DNA of 64,000 bases, from NCBI GenBank assembly GCA_030549495.1, contig JAUIRK010000871.1, positions 62,001-126,000 on the forward strand, given 5' to 3'. Under the pieces are notes generated by a model. The model had not been told where the DNA came from. It did not search any database and saw only the letters and a list, made by a program, of their open reading frames with translations. Source of the stretch: Nectonema munidae (lineage: Eukaryota > Nematomorpha > Nectonematoida > Nectonematidae). Position numbers and translations under genes: made by a program. Positions 1-11,700 of this stretch are shown piece by piece. How positions within the stretch are numbered: the first letter of the stretch is position 1; each line of letters starts with the position of its first letter.

Positions 1-1629
1 TCATGTAAGATGAGGTGAAGAAACTTCTTTTGTACCTGTTCTTTTTAGAATAATAGTATTTTTAAGTTTATATGCGTGTATTTTTTTTAATATAATATAT
101 TATATTCCTTTTAAAATGTTAATTATTATCACAATTCTTTTCACTATAAAATCAAATAGTAGCACGCTCTTGTGTGTTATACATTTTAGATGTAGTATTT
201 TATTTTAATTAAATTCCTATTCATCCACCTTACTCTCCTACTTATATTTCGTAATTTGATTTTTTTTAATTAAAATTCATCTCTATCTTCGTCATCACCA
301 TCATCATTACTATCTTTTCTTACTCGTCGATGACAGATTTATAAGTTAATAGCTTGGACACATCCTCTACAAAATCCGATAATTTGTTTGCAGAAGAAGC
401 TCTCATTGTTTACATTACTTAAGTGCCAATTTCATTACTTATCTCTGCTTACATATCCAATTAAAAAACAACCACAAATTGCAGACTGCACAATACACGC
501 ATAAGTTTTTCTAAATTTGTCTACCAAAAAGAATGCCACTTCATTTTTTAGTCTGAAAGTAGTTTGACCTATATTCTTATTTTGTATTTATCTGATATAA
601 TATGATAGCATTATTTTGTCCTATTCTCAAATTATGCTCTCTTTGTCGTAATTGTGAAAAAATATTTTAATGTTTGGACGCCTCGTGCCTGAATTCAATC
701 AAATTAGCTTCGTAGATCTTTCTTTATGAAACAGGCTTTAGCATAAGGCATGAAAATCTACACAAAATTTTTTATGATTCTTTTATACCTTTTTGTCGTA
801 AGCCTTTATTTTTGTAAAATTTCCAAATGACTTATTAAGTTATATTATTGTGAAAACTTTTTCAGCTCACATAATGCCGCCTATAAAGTATATAAGGCAC
901 ATAGAAATGGTCTGTGTTTCATGCTAAATTATTATCAACACTTTACCTCTCTACCTTATTTCTTCACTGCACTTTGAATTCGTATGCAACTACTCATCCT
1001 CTCCTCATAAACACTCAGATCACACACCTCGTCTCATTGCCGCAACGCAGTGCATAAGTCAACACTATACCCTTTGTACCGTGATTATTTGTCGTTTATA
1101 CGCTTTACCTAATTATTTTTCCTCGCTCACGCATTTTACCTTTATTCATCCGTGCCTAAAATGCGTAAGGAAGGATGCTCTATGTGTGTTTCTTGGTACG
1201 CATAGACGACTCGCATCTATATTGTATTTGTCATCTTTGATGTCGTCTCTCCATAATTATATAAGGTAAGAATGCTAAAATAGATATATCATTATTAACA
1301 GTATATGTACATATATTTGTTTATTTAAATATGTTAATGAGGAAATGTTATATAATGAAAGGGGAGATCATAGAAAAAAGATGTTTTCTTTATTTTCGTG
1401 AAATGATATATATTTATATGTATATCATGATCCTAAATATATGTATATTGCCCTCTCATGTCTATACTCTTCACTTAAACAAATAACAAGGTAAACGTAC
1501 TAACGACAATACAAGGTTTGTTTACATTGTTCTTTGCGTACGCCAAACACAATTTTACTATTATTAGAATTAATCTCAATAAATACCAGTGTAGAATCCT
1601 GATATCAAATTAGCAGGTTAACTCATTAA
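1..1629. other. AT-rich intergenic DNA, no gene recognised
   Basis: I see no conserved coding segment, RNA gene or clear transposon here. The only ORF is about 60 codons (1081-1269, +); it matches no family I know and looks like chance. Confidence 0.6.
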
Positions 1630-1758
1630 TCGGTTAATGACCAAAGTGGACTATAGTCGCCTTTATAAAACACCATCGCCTGCTTTTATTAATACTTTTT
1701 AATACAAACCGTCTTCTTTACACTAGATATCGTCTACCTATTCTGGTCGTTAAGGGGG
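1630..1758. mobile_element. TTAA-type (piggyBac-like) MITE, GTTATCGACC subfamily
   Basis: Palindromic short element. The left end reads CGGTTAATGACCAAAG and the right end TTCTGGTCGTTAAGGGGG, preceded by TTAA at 1626-1629. The interior carries the CGCCTGC and ATATCGTCT blocks seen throughout this MITE family. It is the reverse orientation of the copy at 8643. The ends are approximate because the copy is diverged. Confidence 0.6.
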
Positions 1759-1879
1759 TAAAATTTTAAGCAAAACAATATCTAATTTAGTCAAGTACAT
1801 CAGACAGAACATTCATCGTTTCTTCGATTTTGGCGAATTTATATAAAAATATTTTAAACTCTTTATCAACTGAAAGGAT

Positions 1880-2001
1880 CCCTTTGAAGACCAAACTTTT
1901 GAAGACGATTCGTCTGCTTTCTTTTTCAATGGAATTTTATATATTCAAAGCAGACGATTTTCATTTCTTGTGACACTGGTGTCCCACTGGTCCTCAAAGG
2001 G
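1880..2001. mobile_element. TTAA-type (piggyBac-like) MITE, GTGTGACAC subfamily
   Basis: Starts CCCTTTGAAGACC and ends GGTCCTCAAAGGG, followed by TTAA at 2002-2005. The internal CGTCTGCTTT and AAAGCAGACG blocks form a palindrome. The left TTAA has decayed to GGAT. It shares the GTGACACTGGTG block with copies at 2653 and 4172. Confidence 0.75.
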
Positions 2002-2652
2002 TTAACATGCGAAACGTGCAAATGCCGGGGGCTCATAATAATTATAGGGTCATAATTTGTTATTACATAATATTGTCGAAGTTTTGTTTTCTTCCTCTTC
2101 AATATTTGAGATTCAGTAAGACTTGAATTTGCTTTAGCAGATGATCTAGCGGTTGAAGCTTCTGCTATTGATTCAGTTGCCCTCGGTTTGATTCTCGTTT
2201 GTGACATTTTTATGATCTCACGATTTATATTGTAAAATGGGTAAGAATTTCTTGTAATTCATAAACAATTTAACTTTCAGATAGTACTTAAAAATTACAG
2301 TTTTTTTCTGAACAACGATTTTCATCACATAAAAATAATTTAAGAAAGTTTATGTTGACTAAAAATGTATAGAATATCCTCAAAATAAAATGTAGCCCTT
2401 AAATTGTCTTGAAGATGCGCAAGATCAATGAAAATAAAGAGTAGTAAGAGCTAAAACTTTATACAACGTCTAAATTAAAAGCATTTCGCCTTCTTCGAAT
2501 GATTTTAAGGAGGCAGCTTTCTTCTCTTTGTCCCTCGATGTGCACCTTTTCTTTCTAACTCTTAATTCATTTCTAAACGAATATATTTTCACTTGTTAAC
2601 TCTAACTACTCAGTGTTTGAAGCGTTAATCAGTGTAGCTAACTATCTTTTAA

Positions 2653-2772
2653 CCCTTTAAGGCGTAGTGTGACACCGGTGTACCAAGAAATAATAATGGT
2701 CTACTTACAACATACAAAATTAAATTGAAAAAAAGCAGAAGATTATTCTTCAAAATTCTGGTCTTAAAAGGG
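2653..2772. mobile_element. TTAA-type (piggyBac-like) MITE
   Basis: 120 bp with intact TTAA on both sides (2649-2652 and 2773-2776). Begins CCCTTTAAGGCG and ends GGTCTTAAAAGGG. It contains GTGTGACACCGGTGTACC near the left end and AAAGCAGAAGA internally. The TTAA duplication plus CCC...GGG ends are the piggyBac hallmark. Confidence 0.8.
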
Positions 2773-3211
2773 TTAAATAGTTAATATTCCATATATAATA
2801 TATAGTTTATTTATTTGCTTCATTATTGTTTTAATTGTTTTTCCATGTTCTTTAAGATTATGCACCCTAAATATTTTAAACCAATTTTCAAAATGATTTC
2901 TTATAACGTATTTTCTTCATTATTTATTTTAAAATTTTTATCTAAGTGTACTGTTTTTATTTGTATCATATATTTGTAAGTAATAATTTATAGAAACAAA
3001 ATTTCATCCTTTTCGTTTTGCAAGATTTATAAATTTATTTCCTTCTCCTGTATACTTTTGTGATTATAAATATTAGATGAACTTTTTAACAAAATTTTAT
3101 AAGGAAAATATGTAAACAAAATTACATTGAAAAGAAAAGCAGACGATAAATCTTGAAAATATAAAAAAACATTTTTACACCAACAACCTTTTTCTTCACT
3201 TTCGCCTGCTT

Positions 3212-3988
3212 ATGTCTGGAATTACAATTATTGTAAACAATTTATTAAATAATAATTTTGATTTTCTATCTCAATTACAAAAATTTAGTCCCAAGATCAG
3301 GGTATCAACTGCTACTATTGCTAACACATGCATTTTTCCCCAACAAAATCTTGCGTTTTATCTTTTAAATTGCGATTCTTGGTTAACTAAGACGAATTTA
3401 TTTTCATATCACCACGAATACTCATTTTCATGTGAAGGCAAAGAGTATTGTTCCTTATCTGACGATTTAGTAAATACGATAAAAAAGTTCAATCGTTTAA
3501 ATAAAAATGCTTTTCTGATTTTTATATCTGAAAAAAGTAACGATGAATATAACTTCATTAATTTTGTTCGTTTCTTTCAAAAAACTTTTTTTGGCTTAGG
3601 ATTGAAATATATCCTAACTTACTCCTATTCAGGCGCTGTTAGTCAAATGTTCGTAATGTTTGAGTCAAAACGTCAAAATCATGAAAATCAATCGACAGCA
3701 AATTATGAAATTCTTGAGGAATCCTTTCAAGAACGTATTTATCAATTTTTGATTCGCAATCTCAATTTGAACAAAGAAAAAGTTCTTTTGTTGTTCTCAC
3801 ATTTTAAAAGTATTTCCAATATCGTTTCCGCTAGTATTGAAGAGTTGCAATTGGTTGGGTTTCTTTGTGAAAAAGAATCTGAAAATATTTTCAATTTTTT
3901 TCGCACTCCTTTCATTTTTAATGTTGACGAAAATGATTCCTCTTCTGCTTTTTGTAGCGAAAGTAATAAGATTCTTTCTAAACTTTAG
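3212..3988 (+). CDS. FAAP24-like helix-hairpin-helix protein (XPF/ERCC1 superfamily), intronless
   Basis: This 258-codon uninterrupted ORF is the longest in the window and starts at an ATG. From about residue 175 to 233 it reads like a C-terminal double helix-hairpin-helix: LLLFSHFKSISNIVSASIEE followed by an FFRTPF end. This parallels the FAAP24 and ERCC1 tails (LLLQKFPSIQQL, SNASIGEL, HAFFTQP). Weaker similarity to the inactive nuclease-like fold of FAAP24 is seen at residues 15-60 and 115-152. No ERKxxxD nuclease motif is present, as in FAAP24. FAAP24 partners FANCM in DNA interstrand-crosslink repair in the nucleus. At 258 residues it is longer than human FAAP24 (215). A poly(A) signal lies 29 bp past the stop codon. 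ERCC1 or another family member is possible. The family call is moderate and the exact orthology is inference from memory. Confidence 0.6.
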   Translation: MSGITIIVNNLLNNNFDFLSQLQKFSPKIRVSTATIANTCIFPQQNLAFYLLNCDSWLTKTNLFSYHHEYSFSCEGKEYCSLSDDLVNTIKKFNRLNKNAFLIFISEKSNDEYNFINFVRFFQKTFFGLGLKYILTYSYSGAVSQMFVMFESKRQNHENQSTANYEILEESFQERIYQFLIRNLNLNKEKVLLLFSHFKSISNIVSASIEELQLVGFLCEKESENIFNFFRTPFIFNVDENDSSSAFCSESNKILSKL

Positions 3989-4016
3989 ATACTGCGTGTT
4001 TCGTATTTATTTTAAT

Positions 4017-4022
4017 AATAAA
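4017..4022 (+). promoter_or_regulatory. AATAAA poly(A) signal of the FAAP24-like gene
   Basis: A canonical AATAAA lies 29 bp after the TAG stop at 3986-3988, followed by a T-rich stretch. This fits a very short 3' UTR, but AATAAA is common by chance in DNA this AT-rich. Confidence 0.45.
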
Positions 4023-4171
4023 TTTTTTACCTAAGAATTATACTCTTTTCTTCTTTAATTTAATATTAGCAATTTTTTTCTTTATAATTTTTTTTCCTAA
4101 ACTATGGATATATTTTTGTGTTTTTTATGTTTCTAAATCTTATATCATATAAATAAGTTTAGACTCTTTAA

Positions 4172-4259
4172 TCCTTTGAGGACCAGTGTGACACTGTTGT
4201 ACCATGAAATGAAAATCGTTTGCATACGATTAGTCTTAAAAATTCTGGTCCTCAAAGGG
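4172..4259. mobile_element. TTAA-type (piggyBac-like) MITE, short copy
   Basis: About 88 bp. TTAA at 4168-4171, then TCCTTTGAGGACCAGTGTGACAC; ends TTCTGGTCCTCAAAGGG, followed by CTAA. It is the same subfamily as 1880 and 2653, with a shorter middle. Confidence 0.75.
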
Positions 4260-4764
4260 CTAAGAGATGAATTTTGTCGACAGCCGAAATGAGATTAAGC
4301 CGACATTAAACTAAGATTTACTCACTAACACAATTACTTAATACTAACTTATATATATGTTATAAACTTTTAAGTTAGTAATTATTATTAATAACTAAAA
4401 AAGTGATCAATTAACTAGGTTACTAACACACTAACTAACAAACTGATAGAAGAGGTAGGTATTCTTGTGTGTTTAATGACAATAAACTTTTCATTTTAAC
4501 TAATAGTAACTTCTTTAGTCAAATCTGTTAATTTATTCTTTAATATTTTGAAAATTTTAAGTTGTATAGTAGTTGTCCATGAAATTTGGTTTAGGTCTTC
4601 GACAAAATTTTGTTTTGGTTCTCGAGGAAATACAATTTCGGCGGAATTTCATGTGGACGAAATCTCAAACGATTTCGAGAAAAGGCTACACTTAAAATTT
4701 ACCCCATAGATGCATGCTATAGTGAAATGAGCAATATTTAAAATAGCCAAGACAAATGCTTTGA

Positions 4765-4871
4765 CCCATTGAGTCCCAATCTTTCCATTTGGGAACATAA
4801 GTAATTTCATCTTCGCCTGCTTTTTTTAATGACTTTGAATATATTGTCTGATTTCTATGGTACATAATGGG
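4765..4871. mobile_element. TTAA-type (piggyBac-like) MITE, ACATAAGTAATTTC subfamily
   Basis: Starts CCCATTGAGTCCCAATC and ends GGTACATAATGGG, followed by TTAA at 4872-4875 (left site TTGA). It shares GGGAACATAAGTAATTTCAT and CGCCTGCTTTTTT with the copies at 6041 and 45469. Confidence 0.8.
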
Positions 4872-5038
4872 TTAAAGAAACAAACAATATATTTTTTGTT
4901 TATATTTAAAGAAATTTTAAAGTTAAATTTCAAACTAATTGTTATGATTAAAAATATTTTTTTAATTATAAAACTATTGTATTAAAATAATTACGATATC
5001 AAAATTTGTTACACACTTAAACAATAAATACAAATCAA

Positions 5039-5180
5039 AAGTAACTTCTTCATTCTTCAAGAATTAAAATACTAACTCAACTGCAAAAAATGAAAGAGAA
5101 GAAGGAAAAATAAAGCTGTTTTAGTCGAAATAGTTACAACCAATCAATGATCGTGTAGTCTCAGTTTCTATAGTTTTGTA
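5039..5180. repeat. Dispersed repeat, copy 1 (copy 2 at 60929)
   Basis: AAGAATTAAAATACTAACTC and CAATGATCGTGTA recur, in the same order and strand, at 60929-61062. No coding content or clear termini are visible, so it is an unclassified interspersed repeat. Confidence 0.55.
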
Positions 5181-6040
5181 AGTTGATCAAAGTACGAATA
5201 CTATCTATATCTATAAACTAAGAGGGAATACGCTTAAATAACTGAAAACATTTGCAGTGCCACATGTGAGGAACACTTTCACCTCTGACTACTCTTCCTG
5301 AATTTTTGTCTTCACTGGAATTGCGTAAACACTCGCGTTTAATCCACACTTTTTTTACCAGAATGAAAAACGGGTCTTAGATTTATCTACGTAAACTGAA
5401 TTTAACCAAAGAAAAACTTTATTTTTATTCGTTCTTTTTATCTTATATAAATTATTTTAAACTTATATAATAAATATTCTATTTTTTATTATCATAATTG
5501 ACGCTTTCTTCGATATGCACTTTCTAAAATACCTTGAAAATTTTTGAAGCTCAATATTTTTGAAGTTACCGTGTGGATTTTATCCACACATACTATAGGT
5601 ATGTTCCTGAAAATAATAGATTATTATAATTAGAATGCTGATTATTCACGTTAGCGGATTAAACACGTGTGTTTACGGGTTTGCTGCGTTTACCCGGAAT
5701 CAACAATCTTTATTTAGCCTCAAAAAATTAAGCACGAAAAATTGAAATTAAGGAATAAAAAATTATTAGGTTTACAAAGTATGTAAATGAGTGAATATCA
5801 ACGTGAAATATCTTTAAATTGATCTTCATACTTTTCATGATTTTTATAAGGTAACATAGAAATTATGAAATAAATTTCGATAGTTGATATGAGGAAACAG
5901 GCATTTTTGATTGTGGCAAAATCTTAATTTTGATTAAAGCTAATTTTTAGCAATATTGATCAGATAATTTTAATTAAGATAAATACTATGAAACTGTTTC
6001 TTTAATAATACTGATTTCTTATATACCATTTTAACTTTAA

Positions 6041-6171
6041 CCCATTTACGACTAATGTTCCTATTTTGGAACATAAGTAATTTCATCTTCGTCTGCTTAT
6101 TTCAAAGACTTTGAATATAAATCGTCTGCGTTTTTTTTAGATATCGTCTGCTTTGCTTGGTCTTAAATGGG
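6041..6171. mobile_element. TTAA-type (piggyBac-like) MITE, well preserved
   Basis: 131 bp with intact TTAA at 6037-6040 and 6172-6175. Starts CCCATTTACGACTAATGTTC and ends TTGGTCTTAAATGGG. It is nearly identical to the 131-bp copy at 45469, so both moved fairly recently. The right TTAA is shared with the next palindromic element. Confidence 0.88.
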
Positions 6172-6175
6172 TTAA

Positions 6176-6280
6176 GCTCGTCCTTTTCCAATTTAAGTTT
6201 GTTCGTTTTCCATTTAACTTAAACTTTATGCTTCCTTACTTATTCGTGAAAAACCAACATTAAAATGGAAAAGGACGAGC
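6176..6280. mobile_element. Second palindromic TTAA-flanked element abutting the MITE
   Basis: 105 bp flanked by TTAA (6172-6175 and 6281-6284). The arms are GCTCGTCCTTTTCC at the left and GGAAAAGGACGAGC at the right, an exact inverted pair. The arm motif CGTCCTTTTYCATTTTAA is the unit of the 21-bp tandem array at 35107-35305. The terminal bases differ from the CCC...GGG family, so this is either another TTAA family or a hairpin repeat. Confidence 0.6.
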
Positions 6281-6670
6281 TTAAAGTAAAAATAAACAGA
6301 GAAAGAGTACTTCTTCCCGATGCCGCCCTCTGGTTTCTCTAAAGTGCACCCATTCTTTTTATTACATCGTTTACAACCCACGACACTCACCTCCTCTCCT
6401 TTTTTTCTCCCAGTTGTCTTTGAAAAAGGCCGATTGTCGGCGAAAATTAATTTGTTTTCTTTTCCTAATAAATTATTTACTCTTTCTTTGTTTACTTTAT
6501 GCATAAATTTAATTGGTCACCTTCTGTACCAAATGTATATTTAAAGTAAAAATGGTCTAGTTGATGTAAGTATATAGAGAGAAAGTATTAATATGAAGCT
6601 TAATGATAAAATATATCAAATAAAAAAAATTTACTTTTATTAATCCCTGGAAGAAAATATATTTCCGGGA

Positions 6671-6960
6671 CAGTGCCCGCTGTAAGCAAAAATTTTAAGG
6701 GGAGGGGGTGCGGGTGTTTCATTGCGGCGCTAATTTTTGAACTATCAGATTAATCTGCTTCAAGGCGAAAAGAAAACATATGATGTATTTGTCAAGCCAT
6801 ATCTATACACATTACATTTTTGTGAAAGAAATTATTATGAATGCTAGATGCTTGGCATATTTTTTTTAGGGGAGCTTGAAAATTAGCTGGGGGGGGGGTG
6901 CTTGAGAAATAGTTTGAGGGTGGCTTGTGCCCCAAAATTTAATAGGTAGCGCGGGCTCTG
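6671..6960. mobile_element. hAT-type MITE with 8-bp target duplication TTCCGGGA
   Basis: 290 bp. Begins CAGTGCCCGCTGTAAG and ends GGTAGCGCGGGCTCTG, imperfect inverted ends with the typical hAT CAG start. TTCCGGGA occurs directly before (6663-6670) and after (6961-6968), a perfect 8-bp duplication. The interior is G-rich with no transposase. Confidence 0.88.
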
Positions 6961-7410
6961 TTCCGGGAGGAAAAATTGTCAAGAATTAGTGTGGGATCTC
7001 GGGAAACCCGCAAAGAAACACTACCTCTGACACAGAGAGTGAAAACAGCTGTGATCTCTATCACCCACTTTGTATTTAATAGTTACGTAAACATTCTATG
7101 TTGCATCCCCATGATTTATGATTTAATTACTACTGTTCTGAACTTTTCATATCTGCTGTCATAATATCTTTCATATATCGCATGCAATTAATTGGAAAAT
7201 CTTAACATATTCATTCATTCTTTCCAATATTTTATCTAGATTCGTCACCATTCTCTTCTGTTTCCCTATTGACATCTTCACCTATTATTATTCCTATTTG
7301 TAAATGTGTAAGTTCTATTTATGTATAAAAACTCTTTATCTTATTTGAATTATTATTATTAATGGATATAAATGAAGTGGCTCTGAGTCATTGAATCCTG
7401 TAAATTATAA

Positions 7411-7486
7411 AAAGTAGATTCAGAAGTAAAATGTCTATTCGAATAAGATTTTTGGGACATAAATTTTACATTCTGAATTTACTTTT
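7411..7486. repeat. Imperfect hairpin repeat
   Basis: AAAGTAGATTCAGAAGTAAA at the left is mirrored by TTTTACATTCTGAATTTACT at the right, around a loop of about 30 bp. It may be a small MITE; no target duplication was recognised. Confidence 0.4.
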
Positions 7487-7999
7487 TTTTTTAACGAAAC
7501 ATAGAAGTTCAGACAAAAAAGATCAGTGAGCAAAAGTGATTAAATTCACATATAGTTCCTTCCAGAAAAAGATAATAGTCCTTCACAGTGTGACTGTGGC
7601 GAGATACAAATCACTCGTAATCAGTGTGTGACATTGTTAAGTTATATGATAGTAGTATAATATATGATATTAGATGCAGTATAGCACTTTTTTCCTTTGG
7701 AATCTTGAAGGGCACATAATAGCTTGCTATAATGCATTAAATATAATTACGCAAAAGTAAATTTATGAGTAAACAAGAAAAATAACAGTTTAAGCATCAA
7801 TGATGAACAAGATATCACGTAAAATCTATTGATTCGATTTCAATCTCATTTGTCTACTAATTAATTAATCAAAAATAACTATCAATCTATCTAACTAGCT
7901 CATCAGTCATTTTCATACCACATTTAGAATCATCTTCTGAAAAATGTATCATTTAGAATTCATGGCTTGATATCTGTTGATAGTACCTATCAAAAATAT

Positions 8000-8192
8000 G
8001 GGTCTTTTCGGGTAGACTTTAATCACCATTTCTTCTCCCTTTTATAGTTATGTCCTGGTTGCTATAATATTAATAACTATAATTAATTAATAAATTAATA
8101 ACAATAAACTTAATAAATAAATATAATTTACTATAAAAGACAGACGAAATGGTGATTACTTACTTGATGTGGCCGTCTAAACGAAAAGACCC
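8000..8192. mobile_element. 193-bp MITE, GGGTCTTTTCG ends, 7-bp duplication AAAATAT
   Basis: Begins GGGTCTTTTCGGGTAGAC and ends GTCTAAACGAAAAGACCC, and the next blocks (AATCACCATTTC / GAAATGGTGATT) continue the inverted repeat. AAAATAT flanks both sides (7993-7999, 8193-8199). The superfamily is not assigned. Confidence 0.75.
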
Positions 8193-8642
8193 AAAATATT
8201 TTTGTGGAAAAAAAACTCCGCTCTACTTAAGAAAAGATATCTCTGATAAAGATAATAAACTCAGAAAAAAATTTTAAACTTCAAAAGTGCCAAAAAAAGT
8301 GTTTCTATATATTTATTTTATTTTGATGGATTTTCCTTTTATCATTGTTTAAAAAATTAATATATTGTGCACTACTTTTTTTTGTTCGCAAATTGTAACT
8401 TCCATTTCAAAAAGCCTTTTTCAGCCATGAGCGCCACAAACACGTGCTAAAACTGAAACAAGACACATTTATTTTTCTATGTGATTTTTTCAAAAATATA
8501 TAGTATTCTGTTATATGACACAAATTTCTTTAAAATAAATTAAATTATAAAAAAAAGTTCTCCCCCTTCCCTTAAGCAAAGTTTATTGGTTATGGGAAGA
8601 GGGCAACTTTCATTTTTAAATTCTGTATCCTTGTATATTTAA

Positions 8643-8772
8643 CCCGTTATCGACCAGAATAATCAGACGATATCTAATGCAAAGCAGAAGATTTGTATTT
8701 AAAAGAATTAATAAACGCAGACGATTCACATTTTTATAAAGTCGACATATGTTAACTGTGGTCGATAACCGG
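8643..8772. mobile_element. TTAA-type (piggyBac-like) MITE, GTTATCGACC subfamily
   Basis: TTAA at 8639-8642, then CCCGTTATCGACCAGAAT; ends GTGGTCGATAACCGG with a decayed right TTAA. Internal GACGATATCTAATG and AAACGCAGACGA blocks match the copies at 1630 (opposite strand) and 60650 (same strand). Confidence 0.8.
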
Positions 8773-11700
8773 TACTCTTTGTATACTACTAATACATACT
8801 AATAAATACGACTATTACTAAAACTCTCGTCTTAACATAACTTATTTGTTAATTTGAAATCCTAATGTTTAAAAAATATATATTTTTTTATAGAAAATAT
8901 TGCTTTACTTTCCAACCTTTAAGATGGTGTGAATTATCGAAAATTTTTCCCTGCATTTATCGAGTAAGATATTGTAGTAAATTTCAATTTATATTAATAT
9001 TGTATAATAATAAATGCAGTTTTTACCAAGATTTTGTTTCCAAAAATTGCGAAATTATTCTTAAAGAAAAAATATAAAAGAGTATTAGAAAAAAGTTTAC
9101 TCTAAAAATTTTATAATGTAAACGTTTATAAGTTAAATTTAAAATTTTGTCTCAAGATATGCTGATTAGGTTGTAAGTTTGGTGTATGTTTAACCTAATA
9201 AGTGTTTAATGCAGCTTATGTCTAAACCGGCACCCTCCAACTCCCAATGATGCTGGATTAGTTATAGGCAATCTGTATAGCGAAAAATTCTTTGACCATT
9301 TGATAAACTAAAAATCCTTTCCATAATTATCTAATTTTATTAAATGTTTTCAAATTTAATTAATGTCAATTTTAATTATAGATGATCACTTTTATCTTTA
9401 ATATATGTACAATGGTGTAAAATTATTTGTTAATTAGATAACTCATTTTCAATAATTTTGAATAAAAAATTGTTTAGTTATTTACATATAACTAAATTTT
9501 GGAAAAGATGGATAAAAATGTGATGTTTAGAATTTACTTTCAAACCATTATCGTAATATTTCTGAAAGTTAAGTTCCTTAGTTTTCTGTGTTATTATTAT
9601 TAAACATGAGAGATTCGAATACATTTCATTCAACTAAAACAAAGTCAACCAGTATAGTACATCATTAATTTCTTCATTAACGTTGCTTCTTTATTTTCTC
9701 TTAAATATTTTCTATAATTTCATTTTTACTTTAAACTATCACTTCCCTTTTTATCATATAAAAAGCAGATACGATTCGCTAATTTAATTTATTTAAGAAT
9801 TGCAAAGATTTATTGCCTCGCAATTGAATAACCTACATCATCTTCTCTTTTTATCTTCGCTATATTTTCCCTTCTATTTGTTTCTTTTGTCATGTTTTAC
9901 ATTTATAAACTCACTTTTTATAGATATAGTATTTTTGTAGAATTCTTATTTTTTATATTTCTTTACTTGATTTTGCTGTGAAAGTTTTTTTGCTTATATT
10001 GCCTTATCTTTTTTATTCATATATATGACGCACAAGAGTAGTATAGGTATATAAATAATACGCTGCAATTTATTTAAAGCTTTGCTATCAATAAGTAAAC
10101 TCATAAATTCTACTTTGGCTGATACCATGCTTTTTGGCATATACAAAAATGCTTCATCATTACTATTGTTAATTTAGAGACGTTTTGGTTTCATCTAAAA
10201 ATGTTTTTATTATGAAATGAGAGGCACAATTTAATATTACGGGAATTTTATTGCGAAAAAGTTTTTATTTCATATTTCATACTTAAATTTAGTTTGTTTC
10301 TTCATACTTCTAAGCACGAAAATCAAATTTTAATTTGCAAAATTGATATCTCAATTCGTTTATCTTTCTACAACATCAAAAAAAGAAATTTTTTTTTGCA
10401 TAAAATGTGTACATCACCATTTTTTTCTGTTAACTTTCATATAAATACTAATAACAAGAAGTTTGAATCAGAATCACGAAGGGATCTTAAAAATGTTTAT
10501 CTTATTACAAAATCTAATCAGTTTAGACAAAATATATATTTATTTATATTTTTTATAATTCTACTGATTAGGCCTTAACCTTGACAAAGTCACCACCCGT
10601 TCAAAAAGGTCTCTATTGATGGTTCCTTTTATTATTCCCTTAATGCAAATTTTATTTATATTTTTATATTTTGTCACAGACAACTTTATTTAAACACTAT
10701 TTTTTAAAATTTTTGAACGGTTACTAAAATTGTTAAAACTCTAAGTGCCTCGAATGCAGTTCTCTCATTGTTTGATGTCTTTTATCATTTTTTTATTACA
10801 AATTTTATTTTAGACCACACTTGTATCATTCATTCAAAATGAGTTACAAAGAAGTTTTTGATTTCTAACTCTTTTCTTTCAAGGTAAGTCATATAATATT
10901 TTCATGATCACTATAAGCCCGTTTTTCTAAACCGTGCATGTATATATATCATAACTTCATAACCATAAATATTCAAATTCGTTATCAAGGGGACGCGAAG
11001 GTGCTAGATTTTAGTTGGCTAAACAGTTTAGCCTTAACAGATAGTTCAGTTACTCGGTATTTAAAGAAATTGCTCACATGCGCTTTTTATAGGCTCTATT
11101 ATTGTGTATTAAGAATAAAATTTATACAATATCCGCCTGAAAAATAATAATCAAAGAATTTTTATGTTTTTTTTGGCAATTATTGAATTTTTTCTTCAAA
11201 ATTACCTTGAAAATACATACTATTTCTTTAATTATTATTATTTTCAAATTTATGACCTTTTTTATTGATTTTTCGTGACACAATTTATTACATATATCAA
11301 TTTGAAGTTTTGTTATCACGAATATCTCTCATTAATAAATTTTTATTAAAAATTCAAGCAACTATCAATTTACACCTATTGCTCTTTATAGATGTTTAGC
11401 ATTACTTTTAAATCACATTAAAGTAAAAGATGGTCTTCTCTTTGATGAATATTAAATAGAGAGCAGGTATCTTGCAAGTCTTTAATAGAGTATATCGAGA
11501 TAGTGATTTTCTTCTTTTTAATTTCTTATGAGCGTCATTTTGATAGCAATGAGAATTCGCTCACAAATTACTAAGTTTACAACTGATTTATTCATAAACA
11601 GACTCACTCTTTCCCTTTAATGTTTGCTTATCACAATCACACAAGAGCGTAGTTGTTGCAATCTTATAAAAAGACTTGCATCTTTTCTTCGCAAATTAAA

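Noticed and set aside
6226-6504. 92-codon minus-strand ORF starting in the palindromic element
   Set aside because: It begins in a MITE-like palindrome, has a lysine-rich low-complexity composition and overlaps an opposite ORF.
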